A DNA stretch of 10,269 nt from DATARH01 sp050246595 (lineage in GTDB: Bacteria > Pseudomonadota > Alphaproteobacteria > ATCC43930 > CGMCC-115725): assembly GCA_050246595.1 (NCBI GenBank), contig JBFWVT010000122.1:1-10269 (forward strand), given 5' to 3'. The translations under genes and the position numbers were made by a program. Under the pieces are notes generated by a model. The model was not told where the DNA came from. It saw only the letters and a list, made by a program, of their open reading frames with translations, and searched no databases. Below, piece after piece: positions 1-5,815 of this stretch; positions within the stretch are counted from its first letter, which is position 1; every line of letters begins with the position of its first letter.

Positions 1-69
1 CAAATCCTGTGAATAGGGTCTGGGCATGCGTGCTGGCCTCCGCCCCCCAGCCAGCATCTTGCGCAGAGA

Positions 70-84
70 TCCCCGCGCCGGGGA
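70..84. other. Short hairpin downstream of the ArnE-like gene
   Basis: TCCCCG-CGC-CGGGGA forms a perfect 6-bp stem with a 3-nt loop, 36 nt beyond the stop codon of the minus-strand gene ending at 120. It could help end the minus-strand transcript. No T-run follows it on the minus strand, so it is not a canonical intrinsic terminator, and in GC-rich DNA such short stems arise by chance. I see nothing else supportable in bases 1-119. Confidence 0.2.
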
Positions 85-119
85 ACCCCTATCCCGTTTC
101 AACCAGACCCGATCACACT

Positions 120-455
120 CTAGTGCTGGTGGATCAGCAGGATGCCGCCGCCGATCAGCAGGATGCCGCCGAGCTGCGGCCAGCCCAGCGGCTCGTTCCA
201 CAACAGATGCGCGATAACCGCGACAATCGCGTAGCTGGCCGCGACCGACGGGAACGCGATCGATACCGGCAATTTGTTCAGCGCGACAATGTAGCAGAGC
301 GCGGCGACGACATAGATGCCGAAGCCGATAACGGTCAGCGGGTTGACGAGCTGCGCCGCCAGGCTGGCCGAGCCGATCGCCGCCGATTTCAGCGCGATCT
401 GACCGGCGATGCCGAATAGGACCGCGCAGACGAGGCTCAGATAATAGAGCGCCAC
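120..455 (-). CDS. Small four-helix membrane transporter, EamA/SMR-like (ArnE/ArnF-like lipid-linked sugar flippase subunit)
   Basis: The 111-residue protein is almost wholly hydrophobic, with four predicted membrane segments (about residues 3-21, 32-54, 63-83 and 90-108). This is the size and layout of small multidrug resistance proteins and of ArnE/ArnF, which move undecaprenyl-phosphate-linked aminoarabinose across the inner membrane. The stretch LPVSIAFPSVAASYAIVA is typical of the drug/metabolite transporter superfamily. The start is GTG at 455, 10 nt after the stop of the GT2 gene, with a GAGG upstream, so the two are probably translated together. Pairing with an ArnC/GtrB-like enzyme favours lipid-sugar flipping over drug export, but that is inference. 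Only one small subunit is visible, whereas ArnE and ArnF form a heterodimer; this one could be a homodimer or have a partner elsewhere. The last helix contains a duplicated seven-residue unit. Confidence 0.8.
   Translation of the reverse strand: MALYYLSLVCAVLFGIAGQIALKSAAIGSASLAAQLVNPLTVIGFGIYVVAALCYIVALNKLPVSIAFPSVAASYAIVAVIAHLLWNEPLGWPQLGGILLIGGGILLIHQH
132..173. repeat. Two-copy 21-bp tandem repeat in the ArnE-like gene
   Basis: Two copies in tandem (132-152 and 153-173) share GATCAGCAGGATGCCGCC, 18 of 21 bases identical in a row. On the minus strand they encode a repeated GGILLI(G/H) unit in the last membrane helix. The 21-bp period keeps the reading frame and adds two helical turns. It could be a slippage duplication or ordinary low-complexity membrane sequence. 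Confidence 0.7.
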
Positions 456-465
456 CGGCCGGACC

Positions 466-1515
466 TCAGACCGTTTCGCGAAGGCGAAGCGCGGCAGGCG
501 CGGCCTCTGCGGCCGACGGGGCCGAGCGGATCACCGATCGCACCGTCGATTGCGGCCGCTTGTTGGCGGTCAGGTACAACCGGCCGAGATATTCTCCGAC
601 CAGCCCGAGGATCAGGAGTTGCATCCCTGAGAGCAACAGCAGCGCCGAAAACAGCGAGGCCCAGCCCGGCGGCGTCTGCGCCATCAGCGCCTCGGCAACC
701 GCAACAATGCTGCCGATCGCGCCGATGAGGCTCAAGGCGACCCCGGCCAGGGTGCTGAGCCGCAGCGGCATTACCGAAAAATTGACAAACATGTTGAGCC
801 ACAGCCGCAGCAACCGGCGCAGCGTGTAGTTGCTGCGACCGACCGCGCGCGGCAGGTGGCGCACCAGCAGCCGGTCGATGTCCTGCGTCACCTGCAAGAT
901 CAGACCGTCAACATAGGGATAGGGTCCGTCGTAGCGCGCCACCTCGCGCGCGACAAAGCCGCTCATGCAGCGGAAGCTCGACAGATAAAACCCCTTTGGC
1001 TTGTCGAGGACGAAACCGGCCACCCAGTTGGTAAAACGGCTGCCCAGATTGCGCCACGCCGCGTGCCGCTTCTCGTCGTAACAGGTGTAGACGACCTCGC
1101 GCCCGCTCTGCTGCGCATAAGAGAGCAGCCGCTCGACCTCCTCGGGCGGGTTCTGCAGATCGTCGTCCATTGTGATGACATGTGCGCCTGTTGCGTGGCG
1201 CAGCCCGGCCATCACCGCGTTGTGCTCGCCATAATTGCGCGACAGCGCCACCAGCGTGATCGGCACGCGCGCCCGCGCCACCAGCGCGCGGCACACCTCC
1301 AGGCTGTTGTCCGGGCTGCCGTCATTGACCAGGACGATTTCGTGACCGCCATCGATGCGCAACGCTTCGAGCGCGGCCACCAGCTCGCCGTTGCTGTCGG
1401 CGCCGTTATAGACCGGGATCACGATCGACTGCGCCGGCGCGGGGGGGAGGGTTGGGGGAGCGGCGAGGGCAACGGCATCCGGATCGGCGGGCGAAAGCGG
1501 CATCGAATCGGGCAT
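466..1515 (-). CDS. Membrane-anchored GT2 glycosyltransferase, ArnC/GtrB/DPM1-like (polyprenyl-phosphate glycosyltransferase)
   Basis: A 349-residue enzyme expected to transfer a sugar from a nucleotide sugar to undecaprenyl phosphate at the cytoplasmic face of the membrane. The GT-A domain spans about residues 30-230: SIVIPVYN opens the nucleotide-binding fold, VNDGS has the nucleotide-contacting Asp65, RNYGEHNAVMAGL (93-105) is the family signature, and DDDLQNPPEE starts at Asp117 as the metal-binding motif. RSNYTLRRLLRLWLNMF (227-243) is the amphipathic helix before two C-terminal membrane helices (about 251-278 and 285-307), as in ArnC and GtrB. I chose ATG 1515 because AGGGGAGAG lies 8 nt upstream; the ATG at 1542 would add nine residues with no clear ribosome site. 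The N-terminus (residues 6-28) is rich in proline and alanine and probably disordered. It sits between a methyltransferase and an ArnE-like carrier in a tight minus-strand operon. The sugar is not predictable. Confidence 0.9.
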   Translation of the reverse strand: MPDSMPLSPADPDAVALAAPPTLPPAPAQSIVIPVYNGADSNGELVAALEALRIDGGHEIVLVNDGSPDNSLEVCRALVARARVPITLVALSRNYGEHNAVMAGLRHATGAHVITMDDDLQNPPEEVERLLSYAQQSGREVVYTCYDEKRHAAWRNLGSRFTNWVAGFVLDKPKGFYLSSFRCMSGFVAREVARYDGPYPYVDGLILQVTQDIDRLLVRHLPRAVGRSNYTLRRLLRLWLNMFVNFSVMPLRLSTLAGVALSLIGAIGSIVAVAEALMAQTPPGWASLFSALLLLSGMQLLILGLVGEYLGRLYLTANKRPQSTVRSVIRSAPSAAEAAPAALRLRETV

Positions 1516-1521
1516 GTGCTT

Positions 1522-1530
1522 CTCTCCCCT
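1522..1530 (-). promoter_or_regulatory. Ribosome binding site deciding the GT2 start
   Basis: The minus strand reads AGGGGAGAG just upstream of ATG 1515 (6 to 8 nt spacing depending on the pairing register). This supports ATG 1515 over the longer in-frame start at 1542, which lies upstream of this site. Confidence 0.6.
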
Positions 1531-1554
1531 GTAGCGTGTCATGGGTTGGTTTGG

Positions 1555-2310
1555 TCACGGGGCTTGTTTGGCCGCGACCGCGATCAGCGAGCCGCCGAAC
1601 GGCAGCCGCCCTCCGCGGCGAAGCCAGGCGTGTTCAATCCCGGTTGCGGCGCGGCACAAGACCTCGACCGGCGGCGGATAAAGCTTGACGTTGCTGCCGC
1701 CGCCGGCAGAACGCAATTTGCGGGTCAGGACCATCAGCGGGAACAGAACCGTGTTCCAATAGGTCGCGAACAGCACCCGGAACCCGGCATCTTCGAGCAG
1801 CCGCACCACCCGGCGCCGTGTATAGCGCCTGACATTGGCGACCGCCCGGTCGTGCGCCGACATCAGCCAGGAATAGGCCGGCAGGTTCAGGATCAGGACG
1901 CCCTGTCCGCACAAAACGCGGTGAAACTGCGCCAACGTCGCGCGCTCCTCGACCCCGTCATGGCACAGAACGTCGGCGCTGACGATCAGGCCGAACGCGC
2001 CGTCGGCGAAGGGCAGCGCGTTGACCGAGCCGGCGCAGACCGGGCATCCGCTCTTGGCGCGGGCCCGTTCGCAGACAAAACGGTCGGCGTCGAGACCAAT
2101 CATGCCGCCATCCGGCGCGGCGCGATCCGGCAGCGCGGCCGTCAGATGCGCGAGCAGCCCGCCGGTGCCGCAGCCCGCGTCGAGCAGCTTCCGGCCGGCG
2201 GCGCGGCCGCCCGTCCGACGGCACAACAGCGCCAAATTCGCGTGCAGCGCGGCGAACCACCACATCCGTTCCTCGACCCGGTCGAGCTTGTCGTACTCGG
2301 CGCGGTCCAG
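1555..2310 (-). CDS. Class I SAM-dependent methyltransferase (Methyltransf_11/23 type), 5' end unresolved
   Basis: The Rossmann-fold glycine motif LLDAGCGTGG lies at about residues 27-36 counted from ATG 2265. It is followed by the acidic GLDAD motif (ribose-binding region) and ADVLCHDG (motif II region). The C-terminal part (SAHDRAVANVRRYTRRR, then LLEDAGF and two hydrophobic stretches) matches a methyltransferase group often found beside GT2 enzymes in envelope-sugar clusters. ATG 2265 begins at MWWF, but the same frame stays open upstream to a TGA at 2368-2370 and encodes AEYDKLDRVEER just before MWWF, the usual N-terminus of this group. No ATG, GTG or TTG occurs in that extension. Either a CTG at 2310 starts translation (GGGAG lies 7 nt upstream), or the ATG at 2324 in another frame is the true start and one base is missing just after it. 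From CTG the protein is 251 residues. The acceptor is unknown. Confidence 0.8.
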   Translation of the reverse strand: MDRAEYDKLDRVEERMWWFAALHANLALLCRRTGGRAAGRKLLDAGCGTGGLLAHLTAALPDRAAPDGGMIGLDADRFVCERARAKSGCPVCAGSVNALPFADGAFGLIVSADVLCHDGVEERATLAQFHRVLCGQGVLILNLPAYSWLMSAHDRAVANVRRYTRRRVVRLLEDAGFRVLFATYWNTVLFPLMVLTRKLRSAGGGSNVKLYPPPVEVLCRAATGIEHAWLRRGGRLPFGGSLIAVAAKQAP

Positions 2311-2375
2311 CGTCGGTCTCCCATTCCCGGCCGGTGCATTGAGGCGGTTCGCACCGGGTCGGCGTTCTCAGCCCG

Positions 2376-3554
2376 TCACAATCCGACCCTGTTCATCATG
2401 TCTGAAAGGACCGGCGCGGCCCCGAAGCAGTCGCCGGCGATCTCGCGGGCGGCGCTTCTGTGCCTTCCGTAATCCGCGGCGATCGCGTCGATCGCGGCGA
2501 GTGCTTCGTCGTGCGTCGTATAGTCGAAGACGCCGCTTCCCGCCGGGCAATAGCTGGTAAACCCGGTTCGCATCGTGACGACCGGACGCCCGCTCGCCAG
2601 GTAGCACACGGCACGGTCGCTGAACCAGCCGCTGTTCGGCCGGACATAGATGTCCTTGGCGACCGTGAATTCGCCGCGCGACCCGGCGATGAACCGCCGA
2701 TAGGTTTCCATGTCGGCCGAAACCGGGCGCGGATCGACAAGACGCCAGCCGCACCCCTCGACCTCGCGACGCACGCTCTCGTCCGGCGGCAGCATCGCCA
2801 TCTCGAAACACGTATCGGGGCGGCGGCGCGGCAGATCGAGAAATCTCATGAAATTGACGTGTTTCGACCAGAGATAATTTTCCCCGCCGAATTCGATGTT
2901 TTTTCCCTTGTTTTCCCAGGTCGCGATCGTCGTGAAGCAGCTTTTCTCGCCACCGTCCGCTGAATCGGCGGCGCAGGGCCACAGATCGAGATCGACCGGC
3001 GGGCGGGTCGGACGCCAGGGTACGCCGCATAGCGGCACCGGGCATAGATCGGTGCCGAGATTGGCGCCGTAGGTGAAGAAATGCGTGTGCGCGTCGAGAT
3101 AGGCGCGCGCGCCCGCATCGTCCTTGGCGTATTTGATCTGCTCGTAGACCGGGTCGGTGTCGATCATGACCCGCGCCGGAGCGCGCATATGCTCGTCGCG
3201 CAGCCGCGTCGCGCCGCACAGATTGATCACCGCGTCGCAATCGGCGTAGAGGCGATGCGCCGCCTCGCGCGACAGACCGTAATAGACGTCGTTGATCGCG
3301 TCCCAATAGACCCAGCGCCCGGCGAAACCGTGCCGCTCCATCGCTTCGCGCAGATAGGCGACGTTGTAATCGCACTCGTTGACGACGCTGCTGATCCGCG
3401 GATCGTAGGGGTTGGCGCCGTGATCCTCGACATACCAGACGTCGTAGCCGAGCTTTGCCAGACCGGCGAGATGATTGACCGCCTGCCAGGCGATGCCGGC
3501 GAGCGGCATCTGGCCGACGAAATGAAGCAGGACGATTCTGCCGCGTTTGCCCAC
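2376..3554 (-). CDS. Putative GT-B-like glycosyltransferase (CgeB/YkvP-like, glycosyltransferase family 1 type)
   Basis: A 392-residue soluble protein. Its N-terminal half begins RIVLLHFVGQMPLAGIAWQ and continues LAGLAKLGYDVWYVED, the start of a nucleotide-sugar glycosyltransferase N-domain (strand, glycine turn, helix, strand). The C-terminal half has FTVAKDIYVRPNSGWFSDR, then CYLASGRPVV and a closing DEALAAIDAIAADY helix, which resembles the donor-binding domain of GT-B enzymes, where a Ser/Gly-rich turn and an acidic residue bind the donor. RVMIDTDPVYEQI in the middle is a conserved-looking acidic stretch. The start is GTG 3554: an in-frame TAG lies only 6 nt upstream, so no longer start exists, and a weak AGGA lies about 14 nt before it. 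It probably heads the minus-strand glycan operon, 65 nt before the methyltransferase. Family assignment rests on overall pattern, and donor and acceptor are unknown. Confidence 0.7.
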   Translation of the reverse strand: MGKRGRIVLLHFVGQMPLAGIAWQAVNHLAGLAKLGYDVWYVEDHGANPYDPRISSVVNECDYNVAYLREAMERHGFAGRWVYWDAINDVYYGLSREAAHRLYADCDAVINLCGATRLRDEHMRAPARVMIDTDPVYEQIKYAKDDAGARAYLDAHTHFFTYGANLGTDLCPVPLCGVPWRPTRPPVDLDLWPCAADSADGGEKSCFTTIATWENKGKNIEFGGENYLWSKHVNFMRFLDLPRRRPDTCFEMAMLPPDESVRREVEGCGWRLVDPRPVSADMETYRRFIAGSRGEFTVAKDIYVRPNSGWFSDRAVCYLASGRPVVTMRTGFTSYCPAGSGVFDYTTHDEALAAIDAIAADYGRHRSAAREIAGDCFGAAPVLSDMMNRVGL

Positions 3555-3637
3555 GTGCTATCCGGAAGTCCTGATGAAGCCCGCGCCGATAACGGCCCGG
3601 ACGCGAAAACCTTCCGGCGCTGTTGTCGCAGCTTCCG

Positions 3638-4657
3638 TCAGCCGCTTGTTTGCGTCGTTGGCGGTGCGTTCAGCCCGGCCAGCGCTTCGAGCCGGTCGTA
3701 AACGAGGCGGTCGATCGTCAGCCCCTCGCGCTGGAGGCGCTCGCGGTTGCGCGCCGACTGCTCGCCGGGGATGCGGATCTCGGCAAAACCCTCCTGGCGC
3801 GGCACCGATTTGACGCGGGCGATCAGCGCCGCGATCTCGCGCTTCAGATCGGCGGGCGGCACCAGCAGATCGGGGCGGAAGGCGATAAACACATAGCCCT
3901 CCTGCGCTCCCCCGGCCAGGAGGCCAAAGGCCTGCACGATCAGCGCCAGGCCAAATCCCTTGTACCCGCCGGACGGACCGCCAAACGGCAGCAGCACGCC
4001 GCCGTCGCGGATCGCTGCGGCGTCGGTCGTCGGGTTGCCGTCGCGATCGAGACCGACCCCCTCGGGCACGCTCTGGCCGAGCCGGGCGCGCAATTGCAAC
4101 TCGGTCGCCATAAAGGCGGAGGTGCCGATATCGAGCACCAGCGGCCCGTCCTCGCCCGGAAACGCAAAGGCGATCGGGTTGGTGCCGAGCGCCCCCTTTG
4201 TGCCGCCATAGGGCGCCACCGACGGGCCGCTGCTCGCGGTGTGGATCGCGACGAGACCCGCGCGCGCGATCATCTCGACAAAATAGGCGCTGCGCCCGCT
4301 CATCCAGGAGTTCGAGACGCCGATCACCGAGATGCCGTGCGCCTCGGCTTTCGCGATCGCGGCCTGGGCGGCGTAATACATCGCGATCATGCCGTTGGTG
4401 TTGCCGCCGTCATACAGCGCCGAGACCCCGGTCTCGCGGACGAGGCGCATCCTGTGGCGCGGTTCGGCGAAGCGGCGGTTCTCAGGGATGTTCAGTATCT
4501 TGGCGAGACCGGAATACTCGTAGCCGCACAGCGCCGCATCGATGACGTGGTCGCAGACGATCCACGCTTCCTCGGCATCGTAGCCGATGCCGCGCAGCGC
4601 CCGCTCGCCGAGCGAACGCGCCTCGGCGACGCTGAGATGAACCCGATCGGAGGACAT
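3638..4657 (-). CDS. Ldh_2-family NAD(P)-dependent oxidoreductase (malate/L-lactate/ureidoglycolate dehydrogenase-like), atypical active site
   Basis: The family (AllD, MdhII, DpkA and ComC types) oxidises 2-hydroxy acids or reduces 2-keto or imino acids with NAD(P)H. The 339-residue length is normal. The cofactor-binding signatures are clear: SVAPYGGTKGALGTNP followed by IAFAFP, LVLDIGTSAF, DGNPTTDAAA and LPFGGPSGGYKGFGLAL with the conserved Lys. However, the usual G-H-[DE]-S-H-G motif is GYEYSG (residues 45-50) and the usual SNHFG is SNSWMSG (115-121), so both expected active-site histidines are missing, the second aligning with Met119. This suggests a separate subgroup with another chemistry or a different substrate. 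ATG 4657 has AGGAG 9 nt upstream. It lies 83 nt upstream of the glycosyltransferase; the gap 3555-3637 holds nothing I recognise. Nearness to dgdA and the amidohydrolase makes a catabolic role as plausible as one with the glycan genes. Confidence 0.85.
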   Translation of the reverse strand: MSSDRVHLSVAEARSLGERALRGIGYDAEEAWIVCDHVIDAALCGYEYSGLAKILNIPENRRFAEPRHRMRLVRETGVSALYDGGNTNGMIAMYYAAQAAIAKAEAHGISVIGVSNSWMSGRSAYFVEMIARAGLVAIHTASSGPSVAPYGGTKGALGTNPIAFAFPGEDGPLVLDIGTSAFMATELQLRARLGQSVPEGVGLDRDGNPTTDAAAIRDGGVLLPFGGPSGGYKGFGLALIVQAFGLLAGGAQEGYVFIAFRPDLLVPPADLKREIAALIARVKSVPRQEGFAEIRIPGEQSARNRERLQREGLTIDRLVYDRLEALAGLNAPPTTQTSG

Positions 4658-4707
4658 TGTGAGAGGCTCCTGAAATCCTGGGCGGTTCCGCTACCTCGAA
4701 AGCTAGC

Positions 4708-4770
4708 ATGAACGGCATCGTCGCGACCAAGATCGCCACAGCCCGCACCCTGTTGCACGAGGAGCCGTGA
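4708..4770 (+). other. Possible 20-codon leader ORF or remnant, stop-start coupled to the nitroreductase remnant
   Basis: ATG 4708 opens a 20-codon frame (MNGIVATKIATARTLLHEEP) whose TGA overlaps the ATG at 4770 as TGATG. The frame is open back to a TGA at 4660-4662, so it may instead be the tail of a lost upstream gene once coupled to the nitroreductase. I do not recognise the peptide. The coupling geometry is the only support. Confidence 0.2.
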
Positions 4771-4946
4771 TGAGCGACATCGGCATTGTCGAGGCGATCT
4801 ATACCGCGCGCTCGGATTGGGAACGACGATCACGACCAACCATATTCGCTTTGAGGGCGAGGTCAGGGCGGTATCCGGTCTGCCCGACGACATCAATACC
4901 TTCGCGATGATGCCGATTTACATTCTCGTGAATGTTCGCGATGTTA
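4770..4946 (+). pseudogene. Nitroreductase remnant with a large internal deletion and frame change
   Basis: ATG 4770 has a GAGGAG ribosome site 5 nt upstream and reads MSDIGIVEAIYTARS, the standard opening of FMN-dependent nitroreductases. After that the frame becomes meaningless and stops. From 4811, in another frame, LGLGTTITTNHIRFEGEVRA continues into VSGLPDDINTFAMMPI (to 4918). That is the C-terminal nitroreductase region (LGTxLTTxH, then GxPDDxxTFAxxPI). About two thirds of the gene, including most FMN contacts, is missing, and the two parts are joined around GCGCGCTCG at 4806-4814. The tail beyond 4918 has also diverged and is cut by the insertion sequence at 4947. The gene ran toward the SDR gene before the insertion. 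It cannot make an active enzyme. Confidence 0.7.
4945..4946. repeat. TA target-site duplication, left copy
   Basis: TA directly flanks the 15-bp terminal repeat at 4947 and matches TA at 5816-5817. Removing the element restores TTAG, fitting the YTAR target known for the IS427 group of IS5 elements. Confidence 0.75.
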
Positions 4947-4961
4947 GACCGTGTGGACGGA
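4947..4961 (+). repeat. IS terminal inverted repeat, left
   Basis: GACCGTGTGGACGGA is the exact reverse complement of 5801-5815. Similarity continues imperfectly inward: both ends carry GAATAGA about 10 bases further in. Confidence 0.9.
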
Positions 4962-5393
4962 TTTCGCCCGAATAGAGGTGCAAGCGAGGGAGAGGAGGGC
5001 GGCGAAGTTCTGCCTAGGTTTCTCACAGCGCAAGGCGATCTGCTTGAAGCGTTTGAGCGTGCCGATGGTCTGCTCGATGCGGGCGCGGTCTTTATGGAGA
5101 GCGCCGGGGAAGAACTTCGGCTTGGTGGTGGTATTTCTGCGGTACGGGATGAGGGGGCAGATGCCGCGCCGGCGCGCTGCCTTGCGGTTTGCTTTGCTGT
5201 CATAGCCTTTGTCGCCGATCGCCGCTCCGGGCGTGATATCCGGGCCGATGTCGAGCAGGGTCTCGAAGCTGCGGCTGTCGCTGGCCGGGCCGCCGGTCGG
5301 GCGGAAGGCCAAGGGCAGGCCGTCGACATCGCACGTCGGGTGAATTCCGGTGGAAAACCCACCGCGCGAGCGGCCGAGTGTCTGGTCCTTCTG

Positions 5394-5402
5394 CCCCCTT
5401 TT
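5394..5402 (-). other. Putative programmed -1 frameshift site of the transposase
   Basis: The minus strand reads GC-AAAA-GGGGG-C. The zero-frame Lys codon AAA (5401-5399) can slip back one base onto AAA (5402-5400). This moves from the frame encoding VSAAGAK to the frame encoding RGQKDQTLGRSRGG, exactly where IS427-group transposases change frame. I did not establish a downstream stimulatory structure. Confidence 0.6.
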
Positions 5403-5800
5403 GCGCCGGCTGCCGAGACATGGACGCGCACGATCGTCGCACCGACCCTCTGAACGAGGTGCACGGTGGCGCTCGTCTCGGTCAACAGCGCCGGCATCGC
5501 CTCAAAAACGCCCCGCTGGCTCAGTCGCCAAAACCGCTTTCAGACGCTGTTCCGCTTGCCAGACTGCGTCGGCAAGGCGCGCCACGCGATGTTGTGAACC
5601 GTGAAATAATGCAGCGCTTCCAGGAATTTACGGTCGTCCCGACCGCGCCCGCCACGGCGCGAGCACGCCGCCCGGAAGGCTTCGAGGACGATCTCCCACT
5701 CGGTATCCGTCATCTCAATTGGCAGGATCGGCTCCTCCCAGCCAACCTCAATGACTGATGCCGTCCGATGTGAACCCCCTTAACCTTCTATTCACCGCAT

Positions 5801-5815
5801 TCCGTCCACACGGTC
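5801..5815 (-). repeat. IS terminal inverted repeat, right
   Basis: TCCGTCCACACGGTC is the perfect reverse complement of 4947-4961. Its last base (C5815) also forms the third base of the SDR stop codon, read TAG on the minus strand. Confidence 0.9.

Larger units (their letters stand above)
4944..5713 (-). pseudogene. IS5-family transposase (two frames, -1 frameshift), inactivated by a nonsense codon
   Basis: The first frame starts at ATG 5713 (MTDTEWEIVLEAFRAACSRR) and reads the helix-turn-helix part to codon 57 (SGKRNSV). There an in-frame TGA at 5542-5540 replaces the expected Trp of V-W-KRFWRLSQRG. Reading continues past it through RVGATIVRVHVSAAGAK. At A-AAA-GGGGG (5402-5394) a -1 shift joins it to the DDE frame, RGQKDQTLGRSRGGFSTGIH. 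IGDKGYD carries the second catalytic Asp and ARIEQTIGTLKRF the Glu. The first catalytic Asp, expected in (I/V)DSTIVRAH, is Gly91 (GGT). The repaired fusion would be about 256 residues, normal for the group. With a stop and a lost Asp it should not transpose. Its TAA stop borrows TA from the target duplication and A from flanking DNA. Confidence 0.85.
4947..5815 (-). mobile_element. IS5-family insertion sequence (IS427-group-like), 869 bp, degenerate
   Basis: The element is bounded by perfect 15-bp inverted repeats and flanked by TA duplications. It holds one two-frame transposase gene on the minus strand. Size, YTAR target, two-frame organisation and transposase motifs (LGRSRGG, GDKGYD, ARIEQTIG, a C-terminal SVHT) all fit the IS427 group of IS5. 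The ends look intact but the transposase is damaged, so the copy is probably immobile unless a relative supplies transposase. It separates the nitroreductase remnant from the SDR gene and sits precisely in the SDR stop codon. Confidence 0.9.

Noticed and set aside
70..84. Treating the hairpin as an intrinsic terminator
   Set aside because: The stem is only 6 bp and no T-run follows on either strand. It is kept only as a low-confidence structure.
856..2472. 538-codon open frame on the plus strand
   Set aside because: It lies antisense to the GT2 and methyltransferase genes, is rich in Arg, Gln and His with no recognisable motif, and is a typical GC-rich shadow frame.
2368..3375. 335-codon minus-strand frame overlapping the glycosyltransferase
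   Set aside because: It is an Arg-rich alternative frame of the 2376-3554 gene, with no ribosome site or motif.
3623..4711. 362-codon plus-strand frame opposite the Ldh_2 gene
   Set aside because: The minus-strand frame has clear Ldh_2 motifs and a ribosome site. The plus frame is a third-position GC shadow.
4799..5497. 232-codon minus-strand frame through the IS read as one protein
   Set aside because: Only its first ~33 residues belong to the transposase. After the slippery A-AAA-G site the real DDE domain is in the -1 frame and this frame is nonsense.
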